From the NCBI RefSeq assembly GCF_004803815.1, contig NZ_CP012544.1, positions 186,001 to 250,000 of the forward strand: a DNA stretch of 64,000 bases. Direction: 5' to 3'. A program made the translations under genes and the position numbers. Origin of the DNA: Campylobacter showae (GTDB lineage Bacteria > Campylobacterota > Campylobacteria > Campylobacterales > Campylobacteraceae). The notes beneath the pieces are model-generated. The model ran no database searches. It worked only from the letters and a program-made list of their open reading frames with translations, and was not told where the DNA came from. Below are positions 46,646-57,533 of the stretch, piece after piece. The stretch's first letter is position 1. Every line of letters begins with the position of its first letter.

Positions 46646-47434
46646 ATGAGAAATATCCATCCGCAAGCCGTCGTCGAGGACGGCGCGAAGATCGGCGAAG
46701 ACGTAACGATCGAGGCCTATGCCTACGTCAGCAAAGACGCCGTGCTAGGCGACGGCGTACTCGTAAAGCAAGGCGCCAGGATCGTGGGCGACACGCATAT
46801 CGGCGAGAGCGGTAAAATTTACAGCTATGCTATCGTGGGCGATATTCCGCAGGACGTGAGCTACCGTGCTGAGGAAAATACGGGCGTTCGCATCGGTAAA
46901 AACGCGACGATCCGCGAGTTTTGCACGATAAACTCGGGCACTCACAAAGGCGACGGGATCACGCGTATCGGCGATAATGCGTTTATCATGGCCTACTGTC
47001 ACGTCGCGCACGACTGCATCATAGGAAATAACATCATCCTAGCAAACAACGCGACTCTAGCGGGCCACGTGGAGCTTGGAGACTACAGCGTCGTGGGCGG
47101 AATGACGCCTATACATCAGTTTGTGAGAGTCGGCGAGAGCTGCATGATAGCGGGTGCTAGCGCGCTATCTCAGGACGTCGTACCGTTTTGCCTGGCTGAG
47201 GGCAACCGAGCCTATATCAGAAGCTTAAATTTAGTCGGTATCAGGCGCAGGTTCGATAAAGACACGGTCGAAGAGATAAACAGGGCGTATAAATTTTTAT
47301 TTAGAAAAAGCGGGGATCTAAAAGCCGCAGCTGGCGAGCTTTTAGCGGGCACACAGATAGAACAGGTGCGAAAAATGTGCGAATTTATCCTAAGCACTAA
47401 GCGCGGTATCCCATTGGCAAAAGGAAGAGAATAA
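46646..47434 (+). CDS. lpxA: UDP-N-acetylglucosamine acyltransferase
   Basis: First enzyme of lipid A synthesis, 262 residues, acting with acyl-ACP. The N-terminal two thirds is a left-handed beta-helix of hexapeptide repeats ([17 protein letters not shown] and so on), with the catalytic His in [10 protein letters not shown]. The C-terminal helices follow. It begins 11 bases after fabZ, the classic pairing for acyl supply. Its stop overlaps the clpX start. Confidence 0.96.
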   Translation: MRNIHPQAVVEDGAKIGEDVTIEAYAYVSKDAVLGDGVLVKQGARIVGDTHIGESGKIYSYAIVGDIPQDVSYRAEENTGVRIGKNATIREFCTINSGTHKGDGITRIGDNAFIMAYCHVAHDCIIGNNIILANNATLAGHVELGDYSVVGGMTPIHQFVRVGESCMIAGASALSQDVVPFCLAEGNRAYIRSLNLVGIRRRFDKDTVEEINRAYKFLFRKSGDLKAAAGELLAGTQIEQVRKMCEFILSTKRGIPLAKGRE

Positions 47435-48672
47435 TGGCGAGAAAATGTAATTTTTGCGGCGAGACGGAGTCAAACGATAGACGTCTTTTTGCGGATTTGG
47501 ACAATAAGGCTTTCATCTGCGAATACTGCGTGAATGCCGCTTATAATATGATTTGCGGCGATACGAGCCTGCAAGAATCAAGTCCTGAAAACAAAACCGA
47601 CAAAGACTATACGAATTTAACTCCAAAAGAGCTAAAGGCCGTGCTAGATAACTACGTCATCGGTCAAGATAAGGCCAAAAAAGTCTTTAGCGTCGGCGTT
47701 TATAATCACTACAAAAGAATTTTTAGAAAAGGCGAGATCGAGGACGATACGGAGATATCAAAATCAAATATCTTACTTGTCGGCCCTACCGGCAGCGGCA
47801 AGACGCTGATGGCGCAGACTCTGGCTAAATTTTTAGACGTACCTATCGCTATCTGCGATGCTACGAGCCTAACGGAGGCCGGCTACGTCGGCGAAGACGT
47901 GGAAAATATCCTGACTCGTCTTTTGCAGGCCGCAGACGGCGACGTAAAGCGCGCCGAGCAGGGCATAGTTTTCGTCGATGAGATAGATAAGATCGCCAGG
48001 ATGAGCGAAAATCGCTCGATCACGCGCGACGTGAGCGGCGAGGGCGTGCAGCAGGCGCTTTTAAAAATCATTGAGGGTAGCCTCGTAAATATCCCTCCAA
48101 AAGGCGGCAGAAAGCACCCTAATCAGGAATTTATCCAGATAGACACATCAAACATCCTTTTCGTTTGCGGCGGCGCGTTTGACGGACTAGCCGATATCAT
48201 CGAGCGCAGGATCGGTAAAAACGTGCTGGGCTTTGGTCAAGATAAACGCTCAAAAGACGATAAGGAAAATTTGCTAGACGCGCTTGAGAGCGATGATTTG
48301 GTGCATTTTGGACTAATCCCGGAGCTAATCGGCAGACTTCACGTGGTCGCTACGCTGAATAAAATCACGCAGGACGATATGGTGAGAATTTTAACCGAGC
48401 CTAAAAACGCGATACTAAAGCAGTACCAAAAGCTTTTCGCGATAGATAGGGCAAATTTGAAATTTGATGACGAGGCTCTAAAAGAGGTCGCGAGGTTAGC
48501 TATCGAGCGAAAGACGGGGGCTAGGGGACTACGAAGCATAATGGAAGAGGTGATGACCGACATAATGTATGAGCTACCGGAGCTTGCGGGCTACGACGTG
48601 GTGATAACAAAAGAGGTCGTAAGCGGCAAAGAAAAGCCGATTTTCGTAAAAAATAATAAAATAAGCGCATAA
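47434..48672 (+). CDS. clpX: ATP-dependent Clp protease ATP-binding subunit
   Basis: AAA+ unfoldase for ClpP, 412 residues. N-terminal zinc domain with C5, C8, C29 and C32. Walker A GPTGSGKT (117-124), Walker [12 protein letters not shown], pore loop GYVGED and sensor 2 GARGLR are present. The IGF-type loop that docks on ClpP reads IGKNVLGFG. It overlaps lpxA by one base. Confidence 0.97.
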   Translation: MARKCNFCGETESNDRRLFADLDNKAFICEYCVNAAYNMICGDTSLQESSPENKTDKDYTNLTPKELKAVLDNYVIGQDKAKKVFSVGVYNHYKRIFRKGEIEDDTEISKSNILLVGPTGSGKTLMAQTLAKFLDVPIAICDATSLTEAGYVGEDVENILTRLLQAADGDVKRAEQGIVFVDEIDKIARMSENRSITRDVSGEGVQQALLKIIEGSLVNIPPKGGRKHPNQEFIQIDTSNILFVCGGAFDGLADIIERRIGKNVLGFGQDKRSKDDKENLLDALESDDLVHFGLIPELIGRLHVVATLNKITQDDMVRILTEPKNAILKQYQKLFAIDRANLKFDDEALKEVARLAIERKTGARGLRSIMEEVMTDIMYELPELAGYDVVITKEVVSGKEKPIFVKNNKISA

Positions 48673-48680
48673 GGATACAG

Positions 48681-49718
48681 ATGATTCTAGACCAACTAAT
48701 AGGATTTTTTTCAAGCGATATGGGAATCGATCTAGGCACGGCAAATACGCTAGTTCTAGTAAAAGATAAAGGTATCATCATAAACGAACCGTCGGTTGTC
48801 GCGGTACAACGCGAAAAATACGGCAAGCAAAAAATCTTAGCCGTCGGCCACGAAGCAAAAGAGATGGTGGGTAAAACTCCCGGCGACATCGAGGCGATCC
48901 GTCCGATGAGAGACGGCGTTATTGCGGATTTTGATATGACAGAAAAGATGATCCGCTACTTCATCGAAAAAACTCACCGCAGAAAAAGCTTCCTGCGCCC
49001 TCGTATCATCATCTCCGTTCCTTACGGCCTAACTCAAGTCGAGCGTAAAGCCGTGCGTGAGAGTGCGCTAAGCGCCGGAGCTAGAGAGGTATTTTTGATC
49101 GAGGAGCCGATGGCTGCGGCTATCGGAGCAAATTTACCCGTGCGTGAACCGCAGGGTAATCTAGTCGTCGATATCGGCGGCGGTACGACCGAGATCGGCG
49201 TAGTGTCCCTAGGCGGTTTAGTCATCAGCAAGTCTATCCGCACCGCGGGCGATAAAATCGACATGAGCATCGTAAACTATATAAAGGAAAAGTACAACCT
49301 CCTAATCGGCGAGCGTGCGGGTGAGGATATCAAAATCTCCGTCGGTTCGGCGATACAGCTGCCTGAGGAGCTTAGTATCGTCGTAAAAGGCCGCGACCAA
49401 ATCAGCGGTCTGCTAAGCCGTGTGGAGCTAACTAGCGAAGACGTGCGCGAGGCTATGCGCGAACCGCTAAAGGAGATCGCAGACGCCCTAAAAACAGTGC
49501 TTGAGATGATGCCGCCTGATCTTGCCGGAGATATCGTGGAAAACGGTATCGTGCTAACCGGAGGCGGAGCGCTGATCCGCGGCCTTGATAAATATCTAAG
49601 CGATATCGTTAAACTTCCCGTTTTCGTCGCGGACGATCCGTTGCTAGCCGTGGCCAGAGGCACCGGCAAGGCTCTTGAGGAGATTAAATTTTTACAACAA
49701 CTCGTAAATGAAGAGTAA
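48681..49718 (+). CDS. mreB: Rod-shape actin homologue MreB
   Basis: Actin-fold ATPase of 345 residues that organises cell-wall synthesis along the membrane. Phosphate loop 1 ([12 protein letters not shown]), phosphate 2 ([13 protein letters not shown]) and the adenosine loop ([11 protein letters not shown]) are all intact. The N-terminus holds a short amphipathic stretch (LDQLIGFF) for membrane contact. It overlaps mreC by 11 bases. Confidence 0.97.
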   Translation: MILDQLIGFFSSDMGIDLGTANTLVLVKDKGIIINEPSVVAVQREKYGKQKILAVGHEAKEMVGKTPGDIEAIRPMRDGVIADFDMTEKMIRYFIEKTHRRKSFLRPRIIISVPYGLTQVERKAVRESALSAGAREVFLIEEPMAAAIGANLPVREPQGNLVVDIGGGTTEIGVVSLGGLVISKSIRTAGDKIDMSIVNYIKEKYNLLIGERAGEDIKISVGSAIQLPEELSIVVKGRDQISGLLSRVELTSEDVREAMREPLKEIADALKTVLEMMPPDLAGDIVENGIVLTGGGALIRGLDKYLSDIVKLPVFVADDPLLAVARGTGKALEEIKFLQQLVNEE

Positions 49719-50463
49719 AATTTTATTCGTCGCTCTTATCGGCGCGCTGGTATTTTTTTCGCTTGATAGAGGCGCGCTCATCTCGGGATACGTCGTAAAT
49801 TTAAACAACCGCATAGTTGCCGCCTACGATGATGCGGTCAAATTTGTAAAAGACGGCGTAAATGAGCACTTTAGGCAGCGCGAGGAGATAAAGCAGCTTC
49901 GCGCTCAAAACGCCGAACTGGAAAAATCGGCGGCTTTGCTTTCAAGCTTCGCAAAGGAGCTAAACGAAATTTTGGTCGATAAAAACTCGACCGTCTACGA
50001 GCCTAGAGTCCAGCTCGTACGCGCCCTTAGCTACGTAAATATCAGCGACTACGACAAGGTCTGGCTGGATAAATTTAGCGGCTACGACGAGTCTAAAATT
50101 TACGGGCTGATTTACCAAGGCAAGAGTGCTGGGATCGTCGTGAGCAAGGACGGCAACCCTATGGCCTTGCTACAAAACGATCCAAAAAGCATATTCGCCG
50201 TTTCAATCGGCGAGGAAAAGATCCCGGGCATAGCGCACGGGAGCAAAGACGGAATAACGGTGAAATTTATCCCCCAGTGGCTCAGTCCAAAAGAGGGCGA
50301 CGAGGTCGTCACGAGCGGGCTTGACGGGATATTTTTCAGCGGGATTTCAGTGGGCAAGGTCACTGGCGTGATCCAAGAGAGCCTATATAAAAGCGCGGCC
50401 GTAAAGCCCTACGTAAGCATAACCATCCCCTCGTATCTATACGTCGTAACAAAGGAAAAATAA
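49708..50463 (+). CDS. mreC: Rod-shape determining protein MreC
   Basis: Periplasmic scaffold of the elongation machinery, 251 residues. One membrane segment (about 4-20), a coiled coil (about 50-90, [20 protein letters not shown]), then the beta-barrel domains with [17 protein letters not shown] near residue 205. Translation is coupled to mreB by an 11-base overlap and to carB by one base. No mreD follows here. Confidence 0.94.
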   Translation: MKSKILFVALIGALVFFSLDRGALISGYVVNLNNRIVAAYDDAVKFVKDGVNEHFRQREEIKQLRAQNAELEKSAALLSSFAKELNEILVDKNSTVYEPRVQLVRALSYVNISDYDKVWLDKFSGYDESKIYGLIYQGKSAGIVVSKDGNPMALLQNDPKSIFAVSIGEEKIPGIAHGSKDGITVKFIPQWLSPKEGDEVVTSGLDGIFFSGISVGKVTGVIQESLYKSAAVKPYVSITIPSYLYVVTKEK

Positions 50464-53400
50464 TGCCAAAAAGAACCGACATCAACACCGTTTTACTCAT
50501 CGGCAGCGGCCCTATCGTCATAGGCCAAGCGTGCGAATTTGACTACAGCGGCACGCAAGCCGCAAAGACGCTAAAGCAACTTGGCTACCGCGTCGTACTC
50601 ATAAACTCAAACCCGGCTACCATCATGACCGATCCCGATTTCGCCGATGCCACATACGTCGAGCCGATAACCAAAGAGAGTATCAAGCGCATCATAGACA
50701 AAGAAAAAGTCGACGCCATACTGCCTACGATGGGCGGTCAGGTCGCGCTAAACGTCGCTATGCAACTATACGAAGCGGACATGCTTGGCGGCGTCAAATT
50801 TCTAGGCGCGAACCCGCAAGCGATCAAAAAGGGCGAGGATAGGCAGGAGTTTAAAAAGGCGATGCAAAAGATCGGCATGGATCTGCCGCAAAGCCAGTAC
50901 GCCTACGACATGGACGAGGCACTAGCCGCAGCCGCAAATATCGGCTTTCCGCTCATTATCCGCGCTAGCTATACGCTTGGCGGCGCAGGCAGCGGCGTGG
51001 CGTATAATATTGATGAATTTAAAGAACTAGCCCAAACCGGCCTAGACGCCAGCCCGATACATGAAATTTTGGTCGAGGAGAGCTTGCTAGGCTGGAAAGA
51101 GTACGAGATGGAGGTCATCCGCGACCGCAACGACAACTGTATCATCGTCTGCTCGATCGAAAACTTCGATCCGATGGGCGTGCATACGGGCGACTCTATC
51201 ACGGTTGCGCCGGCTCTGACGCTTACCGATAAAGAGTATCAGGCGATGCGCGACGCGAGTTTTAAAATTTTACGCGAGATCGGCGTGGATACGGGCGGCA
51301 GCAACGTGCAGTTTGCCATAAATCCAAAAACAGGCCGCATGATCGTGATCGAGATGAACCCGCGCGTTAGCCGCAGCTCGGCGCTAGCAAGCAAGGCCAC
51401 GGGCTACCCGATCGCCAAGGTCGCGACGCTGCTAGCCGTGGGCTTTAGCCTGGATGAGATCAAAAACGACATCACGGGCACGCCTGCTAGCTTTGAACCC
51501 GTCATCGACTACATCGTGACCAAGATCCCGCGCTTTACGTTTGAGAAATTTCCGGGCGCAAACCCGTATCTAGGCACCGCGATGAAGAGTGTGGGTGAGG
51601 TGATGGCGATCGGCAGGACGTTTAAGGAAAGCATCCAAAAGGCGCTTTGCTCGATGGAAAAGGACTATTACGGATTTAACTTCGTAAATTTGGAGAAAAA
51701 CGCGCTTATTTACGGCCTTAGAAACGCGAACGAAAGCCGCATTTTATACGTCGCGCAGGCATTTCGCGACGGGCTTAGCGTGGCCGAAGTGCACGAGATG
51801 AGCAAGATCGACCCGTGGTTTTTGGATCAAATTTGGCAGATAGTTAAATTTGAAGATCGCATCGATATGGACATCCTAAACGACGAGCCGCTACTAAGAG
51901 AGGCTAAAACGATGGGCTTTTCGGACAAGATGATCGCGCACCTGATAAATTTAAAAGACAACCTTGATCTGGGTCAAAACGATATATATTTCGCGCGCGA
52001 GAAAATGGGCATAAACCTCGAGTATAACGAGGTAGATACTTGCGCGGGCGAGTTCAAGGCGCTCACGCCGTATCTCTACTCGACGACGAATATCACGAAA
52101 CTACCGCAACTATCAAATTTTACGGAGCCAAATTTAAACGCAAATTCGGCGCAAAAAGAGAAAAAAGTGATGATCATCGGCGGCGGTCCAAACCGCATAG
52201 GCCAGGGCATAGAGTTTGACTACTGCTGCGTGCACGCCAGCTACGCGCTACGCGACATGGGCGTAAAAACCATAATGTACAACTGCAACCCCGAAACCGT
52301 TAGCACCGACTACGACACGAGCGATATTTTGTACTTTGAGCCGATCGATTTCGAGCACGTTAGAGCCGTGATTGAGCACGAAAACCCGGACGGCGTGATC
52401 GTACATTTTGGCGGCCAGACGCCGCTAAAATTCGCCAAACGCCTAAGCATAGCGGGCGCGAAAATCATCGGCACCAGCGCGCGCACGATCGACGTCGCCG
52501 AGGATAGAAAGAAATTTAGCGAATTTATCTCTAAAATAGGCGTCAAACAGCCGCGAAACGACACTGCGACAAGCGAAAAAGAGGCGCTAGAAAAGGCTGC
52601 GGCTATCGGCTATCCGGTGCTAGTGCGCCCTAGCTACGTACTGGGCGGCCGCGCGATGAGACGAGTGCATAGCGATGAGGAGCTACGCTTATATATGAGC
52701 GAAGCGGTCAAGGTCAGCAATCACTCGCCCGTACTAATCGATAAATTTTTACAAGATGCCGTAGAGCTCGATGTAGACGCGATCAGCGACGGTAAGGACG
52801 TCTATATCGGTGCTATTATGCAGCACATCGAGGAGGCGGGCATCCACAGCGGCGACAGCGCGTGCATATTGCCTCCGCTAAATTTAACCGCGCAGATGAT
52901 CGAAAAGGTAGAAAACCAAACCTGCGACATAGCGCTAAATTTAGGCGTCGTTGGGCTAATGAATATCCAGTTTGCCATCTATGAAAACAAGCAAAGCGAC
53001 GGCGAAGCCGATGTTTCTGAGGGAAGCGAAGCGACCGGGCAGAACGAACTTTTTATGATCGAGGTAAACCCGCGCGCCAGCCGAACGGTGCCGTTTGTTA
53101 GCAAGGCGACGGGCGTGCCGATGGCAAAGGTCGCCACGCGCGTGATGTGGCAAGGAAATTTGCGCGAGGCGCTTAAATTTTACGATAACTACGGCGCGGT
53201 TTACGAGGAGCGCGGCATACTCAAGCCTCGAGTGAAAAATCACGTCTGCGTCAAAGAAGCGGTCTTTCCGTTTAACAAGCTGCCGGGCGCCGATTTGATC
53301 TTGGGGCCTGAGATGAAAAGTACGGGCGAGGTCATGGGTATATCTGGGGGCTTTGCCAAGAGCTTTGCCAAAAGCCAGATCGCCGCGAGCAACTCGCTGC

Positions 53401-53810
53401 CTACAAGCGGGCTAGTCTTTTTGACCCTTGCCGACGCAGACAAAAAATACGCCGCAAATTTGGCGCGCGAGCTCATAAATCTCGGATTTAAAATCATCGC
53501 CACGGGCGGAACGTATAAAATTTTAAATGACGCGGGCGTAGAGAGCGAGTTCGTCTATAAGATCAGCGAAGGCCGCCCAAACGTCGAGGATAGGCTCAAA
53601 AACGGCGACATCGTGCTTGTAATCAACACCAGCGACAGCAAGTCAAACAGCGAGGACGGCAAGAAAATCAGGCAAAATATCATGCGATTTAAGATCCCGT
53701 ATTTCACGACGATGTCGGCGGCACTAGCTGCGGCTAAATCGCTAAAAAGCGTGCAAGACGGCAGCGCGCTGGAAGTAAAAAGCTTGCAGGAGTATCTGGG
53801 CGGCGAGTAA
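50463..53810 (+). CDS. carB: Carbamoyl-phosphate synthase large subunit
   Basis: Makes carbamoyl phosphate for arginine and pyrimidines; 1115 residues against about 1075-1090 usual. Two homologous ATP-grasp halves (starting [20 protein letters not shown] and [18 protein letters not shown]) and a C-terminal MGS-type allosteric domain (from about 970, [19 protein letters not shown]) are seen. An acidic low-complexity insertion of roughly 22 residues (about 841-862, [17 protein letters not shown]) breaks the second ATP-grasp domain between NIQFAIY and [13 protein letters not shown] second Asn-rich linker joins the halves. Both halves keep their catalytic E-x-N-P-R motifs, so activity is expected. 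Confidence 0.95.
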   Translation: MPKRTDINTVLLIGSGPIVIGQACEFDYSGTQAAKTLKQLGYRVVLINSNPATIMTDPDFADATYVEPITKESIKRIIDKEKVDAILPTMGGQVALNVAMQLYEADMLGGVKFLGANPQAIKKGEDRQEFKKAMQKIGMDLPQSQYAYDMDEALAAAANIGFPLIIRASYTLGGAGSGVAYNIDEFKELAQTGLDASPIHEILVEESLLGWKEYEMEVIRDRNDNCIIVCSIENFDPMGVHTGDSITVAPALTLTDKEYQAMRDASFKILREIGVDTGGSNVQFAINPKTGRMIVIEMNPRVSRSSALASKATGYPIAKVATLLAVGFSLDEIKNDITGTPASFEPVIDYIVTKIPRFTFEKFPGANPYLGTAMKSVGEVMAIGRTFKESIQKALCSMEKDYYGFNFVNLEKNALIYGLRNANESRILYVAQAFRDGLSVAEVHEMSKIDPWFLDQIWQIVKFEDRIDMDILNDEPLLREAKTMGFSDKMIAHLINLKDNLDLGQNDIYFAREKMGINLEYNEVDTCAGEFKALTPYLYSTTNITKLPQLSNFTEPNLNANSAQKEKKVMIIGGGPNRIGQGIEFDYCCVHASYALRDMGVKTIMYNCNPETVSTDYDTSDILYFEPIDFEHVRAVIEHENPDGVIVHFGGQTPLKFAKRLSIAGAKIIGTSARTIDVAEDRKKFSEFISKIGVKQPRNDTATSEKEALEKAAAIGYPVLVRPSYVLGGRAMRRVHSDEELRLYMSEAVKVSNHSPVLIDKFLQDAVELDVDAISDGKDVYIGAIMQHIEEAGIHSGDSACILPPLNLTAQMIEKVENQTCDIALNLGVVGLMNIQFAIYENKQSDGEADVSEGSEATGQNELFMIEVNPRASRTVPFVSKATGVPMAKVATRVMWQGNLREALKFYDNYGAVYEERGILKPRVKNHVCVKEAVFPFNKLPGADLILGPEMKSTGEVMGISGGFAKSFAKSQIAASNSLPTSGLVFLTLADADKKYAANLARELINLGFKIIATGGTYKILNDAGVESEFVYKISEGRPNVEDRLKNGDIVLVINTSDSKSNSEDGKKIRQNIMRFKIPYFTTMSAALAAAKSLKSVQDGSALEVKSLQEYLGGE

Positions 53811-54002
53811 GCGTGTGCCGGCAAATTTAAACGTCAAATTTGCCTTTGCGCCCAGTTTTTGCGTTAAATAAAAGCTTAAATTTAGCTCTCTAATTTCACG
53901 GCCGGAATTTGTTTAGATGAGATTAAATTTTACTTCTAGCGTTTTGAGCGATGCGAAATAGTAAAATTTCAGCTAAATTTTACCCAGCAAAAAGGAGCGA
54001 AA

Positions 54003-54638
54003 ATGTTTGATTTTAAAAAAGAGTTTAAAGAGCTTTATGCGCCAAAGCAGACGCCGCAAATTTTAATCGTCCCGCCTGCAAATTTCGTCTGCGTCCGCGG
54101 CGAGGGCGATCCAAACGAGCCGAGCAGTGCGTATCAGCGCGCGATAGAGGCGCTTTACGCCGTGAGCTACGCGCTAAAAATGAGCTATAAAACGGATTAT
54201 AAAATAGATGGCTTTTTTGAGTACGTCGTGCCGCCGCTAGAGGGATTTTGGCGGCAAAGCGGCTCGGCTTGCGGCGAGGCAGACTACGCTAGAAAGAGCG
54301 ATTTTAGCTGGATTAGCGCGATTAGACTGCCAGATTTTATCGCGCGAGAAAATTTCGACTGGGCGGTAGAGCAAGCTGCAAAAAAGAAAAAGATCGACTG
54401 CGGCGCGACGGAGTTTTTGACGATAGATGAGGGGCTTTGCGCGCAAATTTTACATATGGGTAGCTTTGACGATGAGCCAGAGAGCGTTGCCAAAATAGAC
54501 GAGTTTATCGCCGCAAACGGCTATGCAAAGGACTTTGGCGAGCAAAGGACGCATCATGAAATCTACCTAAGCGACCCTAGAAAAATCGACCCGCAAAAAT
54601 GCAAAACGATAATTAGACTGCCGATTAGAAAAATTTAG
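54003..54638 (+). CDS. GyrI-like small-molecule-binding domain protein
   Basis: A 211-residue stand-alone GyrI-like (SOUL/GyrI fold) protein. The motif FVCVRGEGDPNEPSSAYQ and the following YAVSYALKMSY match the family, which binds small toxic or cationic compounds and can detoxify them. There is no DNA-binding domain. AAAAAGGAG lies just upstream of the ATG. Function is inferred from fold only. It is a single gene. Confidence 0.78.
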   Translation: MFDFKKEFKELYAPKQTPQILIVPPANFVCVRGEGDPNEPSSAYQRAIEALYAVSYALKMSYKTDYKIDGFFEYVVPPLEGFWRQSGSACGEADYARKSDFSWISAIRLPDFIARENFDWAVEQAAKKKKIDCGATEFLTIDEGLCAQILHMGSFDDEPESVAKIDEFIAANGYAKDFGEQRTHHEIYLSDPRKIDPQKCKTIIRLPIRKI

Positions 54639-54844
54639 TAGCGACGCGGTTTATAAGTAAAGCTATAGTACTTGCTCGAGACTCGCCTTTTTATTGTGCC
54701 GATTTGCAAAATAGAGTAGATTAAGAAAAATTATGTCGATTGCAGCGCGTAGAGATTAAATTTAAGCGAGATTATAGAGCTTGGCGGTGCGCTACACTGT
54801 ATAACGGCAGAGAAATTTGGGCGGTAAAGTTACCACCTTATTTA

Positions 54845-55606
54845 CTATTTTGTTTTGGGGATAATTTCTTTATTAAAGTCGAATTCCCAAATTTTTGGGT
54901 CTGGCACGTCTTTTATTTCTTCTTTGCTATACCCAATAGCCTTTAGTCTTTCATTCCAAGTCCTCCTAATGCCTTCAGCAATAGGCTTAAATTCCCTTGG
55001 CGAAAACTCATCAGTTTTTGCATTATTGCACCAGTAGCAAGCCATACAACAATTCTCTTTGCTATACTCTAAATTTGGCAGCTTCCTATCTATTTCTAGC
55101 GTATATCCACGCGTATCGCTTCTTTTATTATTTAGCTTACCATTTTTGCCAAGCTCTTCGATCTGAGCTAGGCTTATACCGCAGTATGAGCAAGTTGTTT
55201 TTTCAAGCATCTTATTAAAGTCTGTTTCAGAAAATTTTCCTTTAAAATCATCTTCATATTCTTTTTCCAGTGCATCTAAAATTTCTGTAAATTCTTTAGA
55301 CTTTTGAACGAAATATTGTCTTTGCTCTATCAGCATGATGTTTAGCTCTTTGCCCTTATGTTTTATTTTACTTTCATTGCTATTTAGATTCAGCTGGTAG
55401 TATTTACTGCTGTATAAATTTGCCACTTCATTAATGACTTCAAAGCCTTTAAAATCTTTTTTTATAGTTTCAATATTACTCATAATGTAGTAATCATTGC
55501 ATCCATTTTTATCTGAGTTGTCCCAAGAAAAAGCCTTGTCAAACAAAAATAGCTGAACTTTTGTTTTAAAGCTATCTTCCATTTTAGTTTTATATTTCTT
55601 TGTCAT
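54845..55606 (-). CDS. HNH endonuclease-like protein
   Basis: A 253-residue protein. The N-terminal 120 residues are helical and of no named family. The C-terminal half has a ββα-metal (HNH) layout: TCSYCG, then YTLEIDRKLPN in the place of the central E-x-D-H element, and MACYWCNNAKTD as the second Cys pair with the final N. The two CxxC pairs would form a structural zinc site. I start it at the ATG at 55606 because GAAGGAG lies just upstream; a longer frame reaches 55702. It has higher AT than its neighbours and stands alone, so it may be an acquired nuclease; a defence role is only a guess. Confidence 0.7.
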   Translation of the reverse strand: MTKKYKTKMEDSFKTKVQLFLFDKAFSWDNSDKNGCNDYYIMSNIETIKKDFKGFEVINEVANLYSSKYYQLNLNSNESKIKHKGKELNIMLIEQRQYFVQKSKEFTEILDALEKEYEDDFKGKFSETDFNKMLEKTTCSYCGISLAQIEELGKNGKLNNKRSDTRGYTLEIDRKLPNLEYSKENCCMACYWCNNAKTDEFSPREFKPIAEGIRRTWNERLKAIGYSKEEIKDVPDPKIWEFDFNKEIIPKTK

Positions 55607-55853
55607 CTTTTCTCCTTCATCAAAATTTTTGTCATTATACAGCGTTTTTACGACTTTGACCGCTACGAGGCAGTATAGGCGTTTGTATGCCTGTAGCTCC
55701 ACTCTACTCGAACTAAAATTTAAAATCTCATTCTTGGCCGGTCCAAAAATTTAAATAGCCATTTACGCTCGCCTCAAATCCTCCCCAAACCCCAAATTTA
55801 ACCCTAGCTTAAGCATAAGCTTATATACTTTGGCTTTAAATTTAAGGCGGCAA

Positions 55854-56753
55854 ATGAGATCTCAGAGCGAATTTTTCGGCGTATTTATCACGCTTCTTGG
55901 CGGCATATTATGGGGCTTTAGCGGCGTTTGCGGGCAGTATCTGTTCACGCAAAAAGGCGTCAGCGCCGACTGGCTCGTGCCCTACCGCCTAGGCCTCGCC
56001 GGGCTTGCGATGGTAGCGTATTACATCGCTCGCTCGCCGCGCCTAGCCTTTGCGCCGCTAAAAGATCGCGCGCTATTGCCACAGCTGCTCATCTACGCGT
56101 TTTTTGGGCTTATGATGACGCAGTATTCGTACTTTTGCGGTGTCGAGCTCTCAAACGCCGCCGTCGCGACCGTGATCCAGTACTCCGCGCCCGCGCTCAT
56201 CCTTGCCGTCGTTTGCTTTTTAGAACGACGCGTGCCTAAAAAGGTCGAGCTCATCGCGCTCATTTTCGCGGTGCTGGGCGTCATGCTGCTCGCCACCCAC
56301 GGCGATCTAGGCTCTCTGGTTATCAGTGCGGAGGCGCTGGTTTGGTGCCTCATTAGCGCGCTTGGCGTCGTGATCTACAGCCTCGTCCCGACGAAGCTAA
56401 ATCAAAAATACCCCGTCGCGCTAAATTTAGGCTGGGGCATGGTCATCGGCGGCGGCGTGCTCGCGCTTTACACGCGGGTTTGGCAGCTAGGCGGCGTGAG
56501 CGATGCGGACGGCTTTGCGGCACTTGTCGCGGTGGTGATTTTAGGCACGATATGCGCGTTTAGCTTTTACATGACGGGGCTAAAGATAATAGGCGCGAGC
56601 AGGGCGAGCATGATCGCGTGCATCGAGCCGGTGAGCGCGGCGGCGTTTGCCTATTTTTGGCTGGGGACGGAGTTTGTATTTCTTGATTTTGCGGGCTTTA
56701 CGCTCATTATCTCGTGCATATTTTTGCTGGCTAAAGATAGGAAAAAGGCGTAA
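55854..56753 (+). CDS. DMT-superfamily (EamA) transporter
   Basis: Ten-segment drug/metabolite-type exporter or permease of 299 residues with two EamA repeats (about 10-145 and 155-295). Gly-rich starts such as FITLLGGILWGFSGV and the second-repeat GASRASMIACIEPVSAA are typical. The ATG at 55854 with AAGGCGG upstream is preferred over a TTG at 55830. Substrate unknown. The Sua5-like gene follows after 13 bases. Confidence 0.88.
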   Translation: MRSQSEFFGVFITLLGGILWGFSGVCGQYLFTQKGVSADWLVPYRLGLAGLAMVAYYIARSPRLAFAPLKDRALLPQLLIYAFFGLMMTQYSYFCGVELSNAAVATVIQYSAPALILAVVCFLERRVPKKVELIALIFAVLGVMLLATHGDLGSLVISAEALVWCLISALGVVIYSLVPTKLNQKYPVALNLGWGMVIGGGVLALYTRVWQLGGVSDADGFAALVAVVILGTICAFSFYMTGLKIIGASRASMIACIEPVSAAAFAYFWLGTEFVFLDFAGFTLIISCIFLLAKDRKKA

Positions 56754-56766
56754 ATTTGGAGGAGAG

Positions 56767-57189
56767 ATGATCTATTTGGCGCAGACCGATACGACGGCGG
56801 GATTTTTGAGTAAAGATTTTCGCGAGATAAACGCGCTCAAACGCCGCCCTCTTAACAAACCATGTCTTATAACGACGGCGAAATTTAGCGAGCTAAAAAA
56901 TCTCGCTCGCGTGCCCGCTAAATTTAAAAATTTAGTGCGCCGCGCGAGAAAAACGACGTTTTTATATCCGAACGCCAATGCCGTGCGCGTCGTGAAAGAG
57001 TGCGCTCACGAGGAGTTTTTGAGCAAATTTGACTGGCTTTACTCTAGCAGCGCCAATTTAAACGGACAAAACTTCGACGAAGAGTGGGCGAAAGCTGCGG
57101 CGGACGAGGTCGTGGATCAAAATTTCAGCCAAAACGCAAGCTCGAAAATATATAAAATTTCAAAAACGCGTCTAAAACGGCTGAGGTAA
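56767..57189 (+). CDS. Short Sua5/YciO/YrdC-family protein
   Basis: A 140-residue protein with the start MIYLAQTDTTAGFLS, which is the first strand and loop of the Sua5/YrdC (TsaC) fold. KRRPLNKPCLI and FLYPNANAVRVV fit later parts, and LYSSSANLNGQ matches the S-A-N motif. It is shorter than TsaC (about 190), so it may be a divergent, non-essential paralogue rather than the t6A enzyme. The start is fixed by GGAGGAG just upstream. Lys/Arg-rich C-terminus. Confidence 0.75.
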   Translation: MIYLAQTDTTAGFLSKDFREINALKRRPLNKPCLITTAKFSELKNLARVPAKFKNLVRRARKTTFLYPNANAVRVVKECAHEEFLSKFDWLYSSSANLNGQNFDEEWAKAAADEVVDQNFSQNASSKIYKISKTRLKRLR

Positions 57190-57225
57190 CCCGTCCCAAT
57201 TTTACTCCCGCATTTTTCAACTCTC

Positions 57226-57408
57226 CACCCCAATTTCACTCAAATTTAACCGCCCTTTGGCTAATATTTTGCAAATTTAACGAAGCAAAAAGGATCAAAT
57301 TTGCACGCCTTGCTAAAAATATTTAAAACCGTTTTATACACCGCACTATTTTTAGGACTTTATCTTTTGGCGGATAAATACGGACTGTTTGCTAAATTTG
57401 TCAATTAA
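57226..57408 (+). pseudogene. Duplicated 5' end of the ankyrin-type gene (35-codon fragment)
   Basis: A TTG at 57301 opens 35 codons (LLKIFKTVLYTALFLGLYLL through YGLFAKF) that copy the membrane anchor of the gene at 29273. The similarity extends about 75 bases upstream: the leader, AAAAAGGATC ribosome site and TTG start all match the 29274-29340 leader. After FAKFVN a TAA ends it. It is the residue of a second family copy, deleted after its anchor, or a small peptide still translated. Confidence 0.75.
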
Positions 57409-57533
57409 TTTATCGACTCGGCTTTGCCAAATAAATTTCGAGTCGAGAGTTAGATGTTAAATTTAATCGTCTGCTTGTGGCGTTTCTTGAGTCTTTTGTG
57501 GCGAGCGTAATTTTTTGCTCTTCTACTCTCATT

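Noticed and set aside
54740-54946. 68-codon plus-strand open frame
   Set aside because: It overlaps the end of the HNH gene on the other strand, has no ribosome site and shows low-complexity aromatic sequence.
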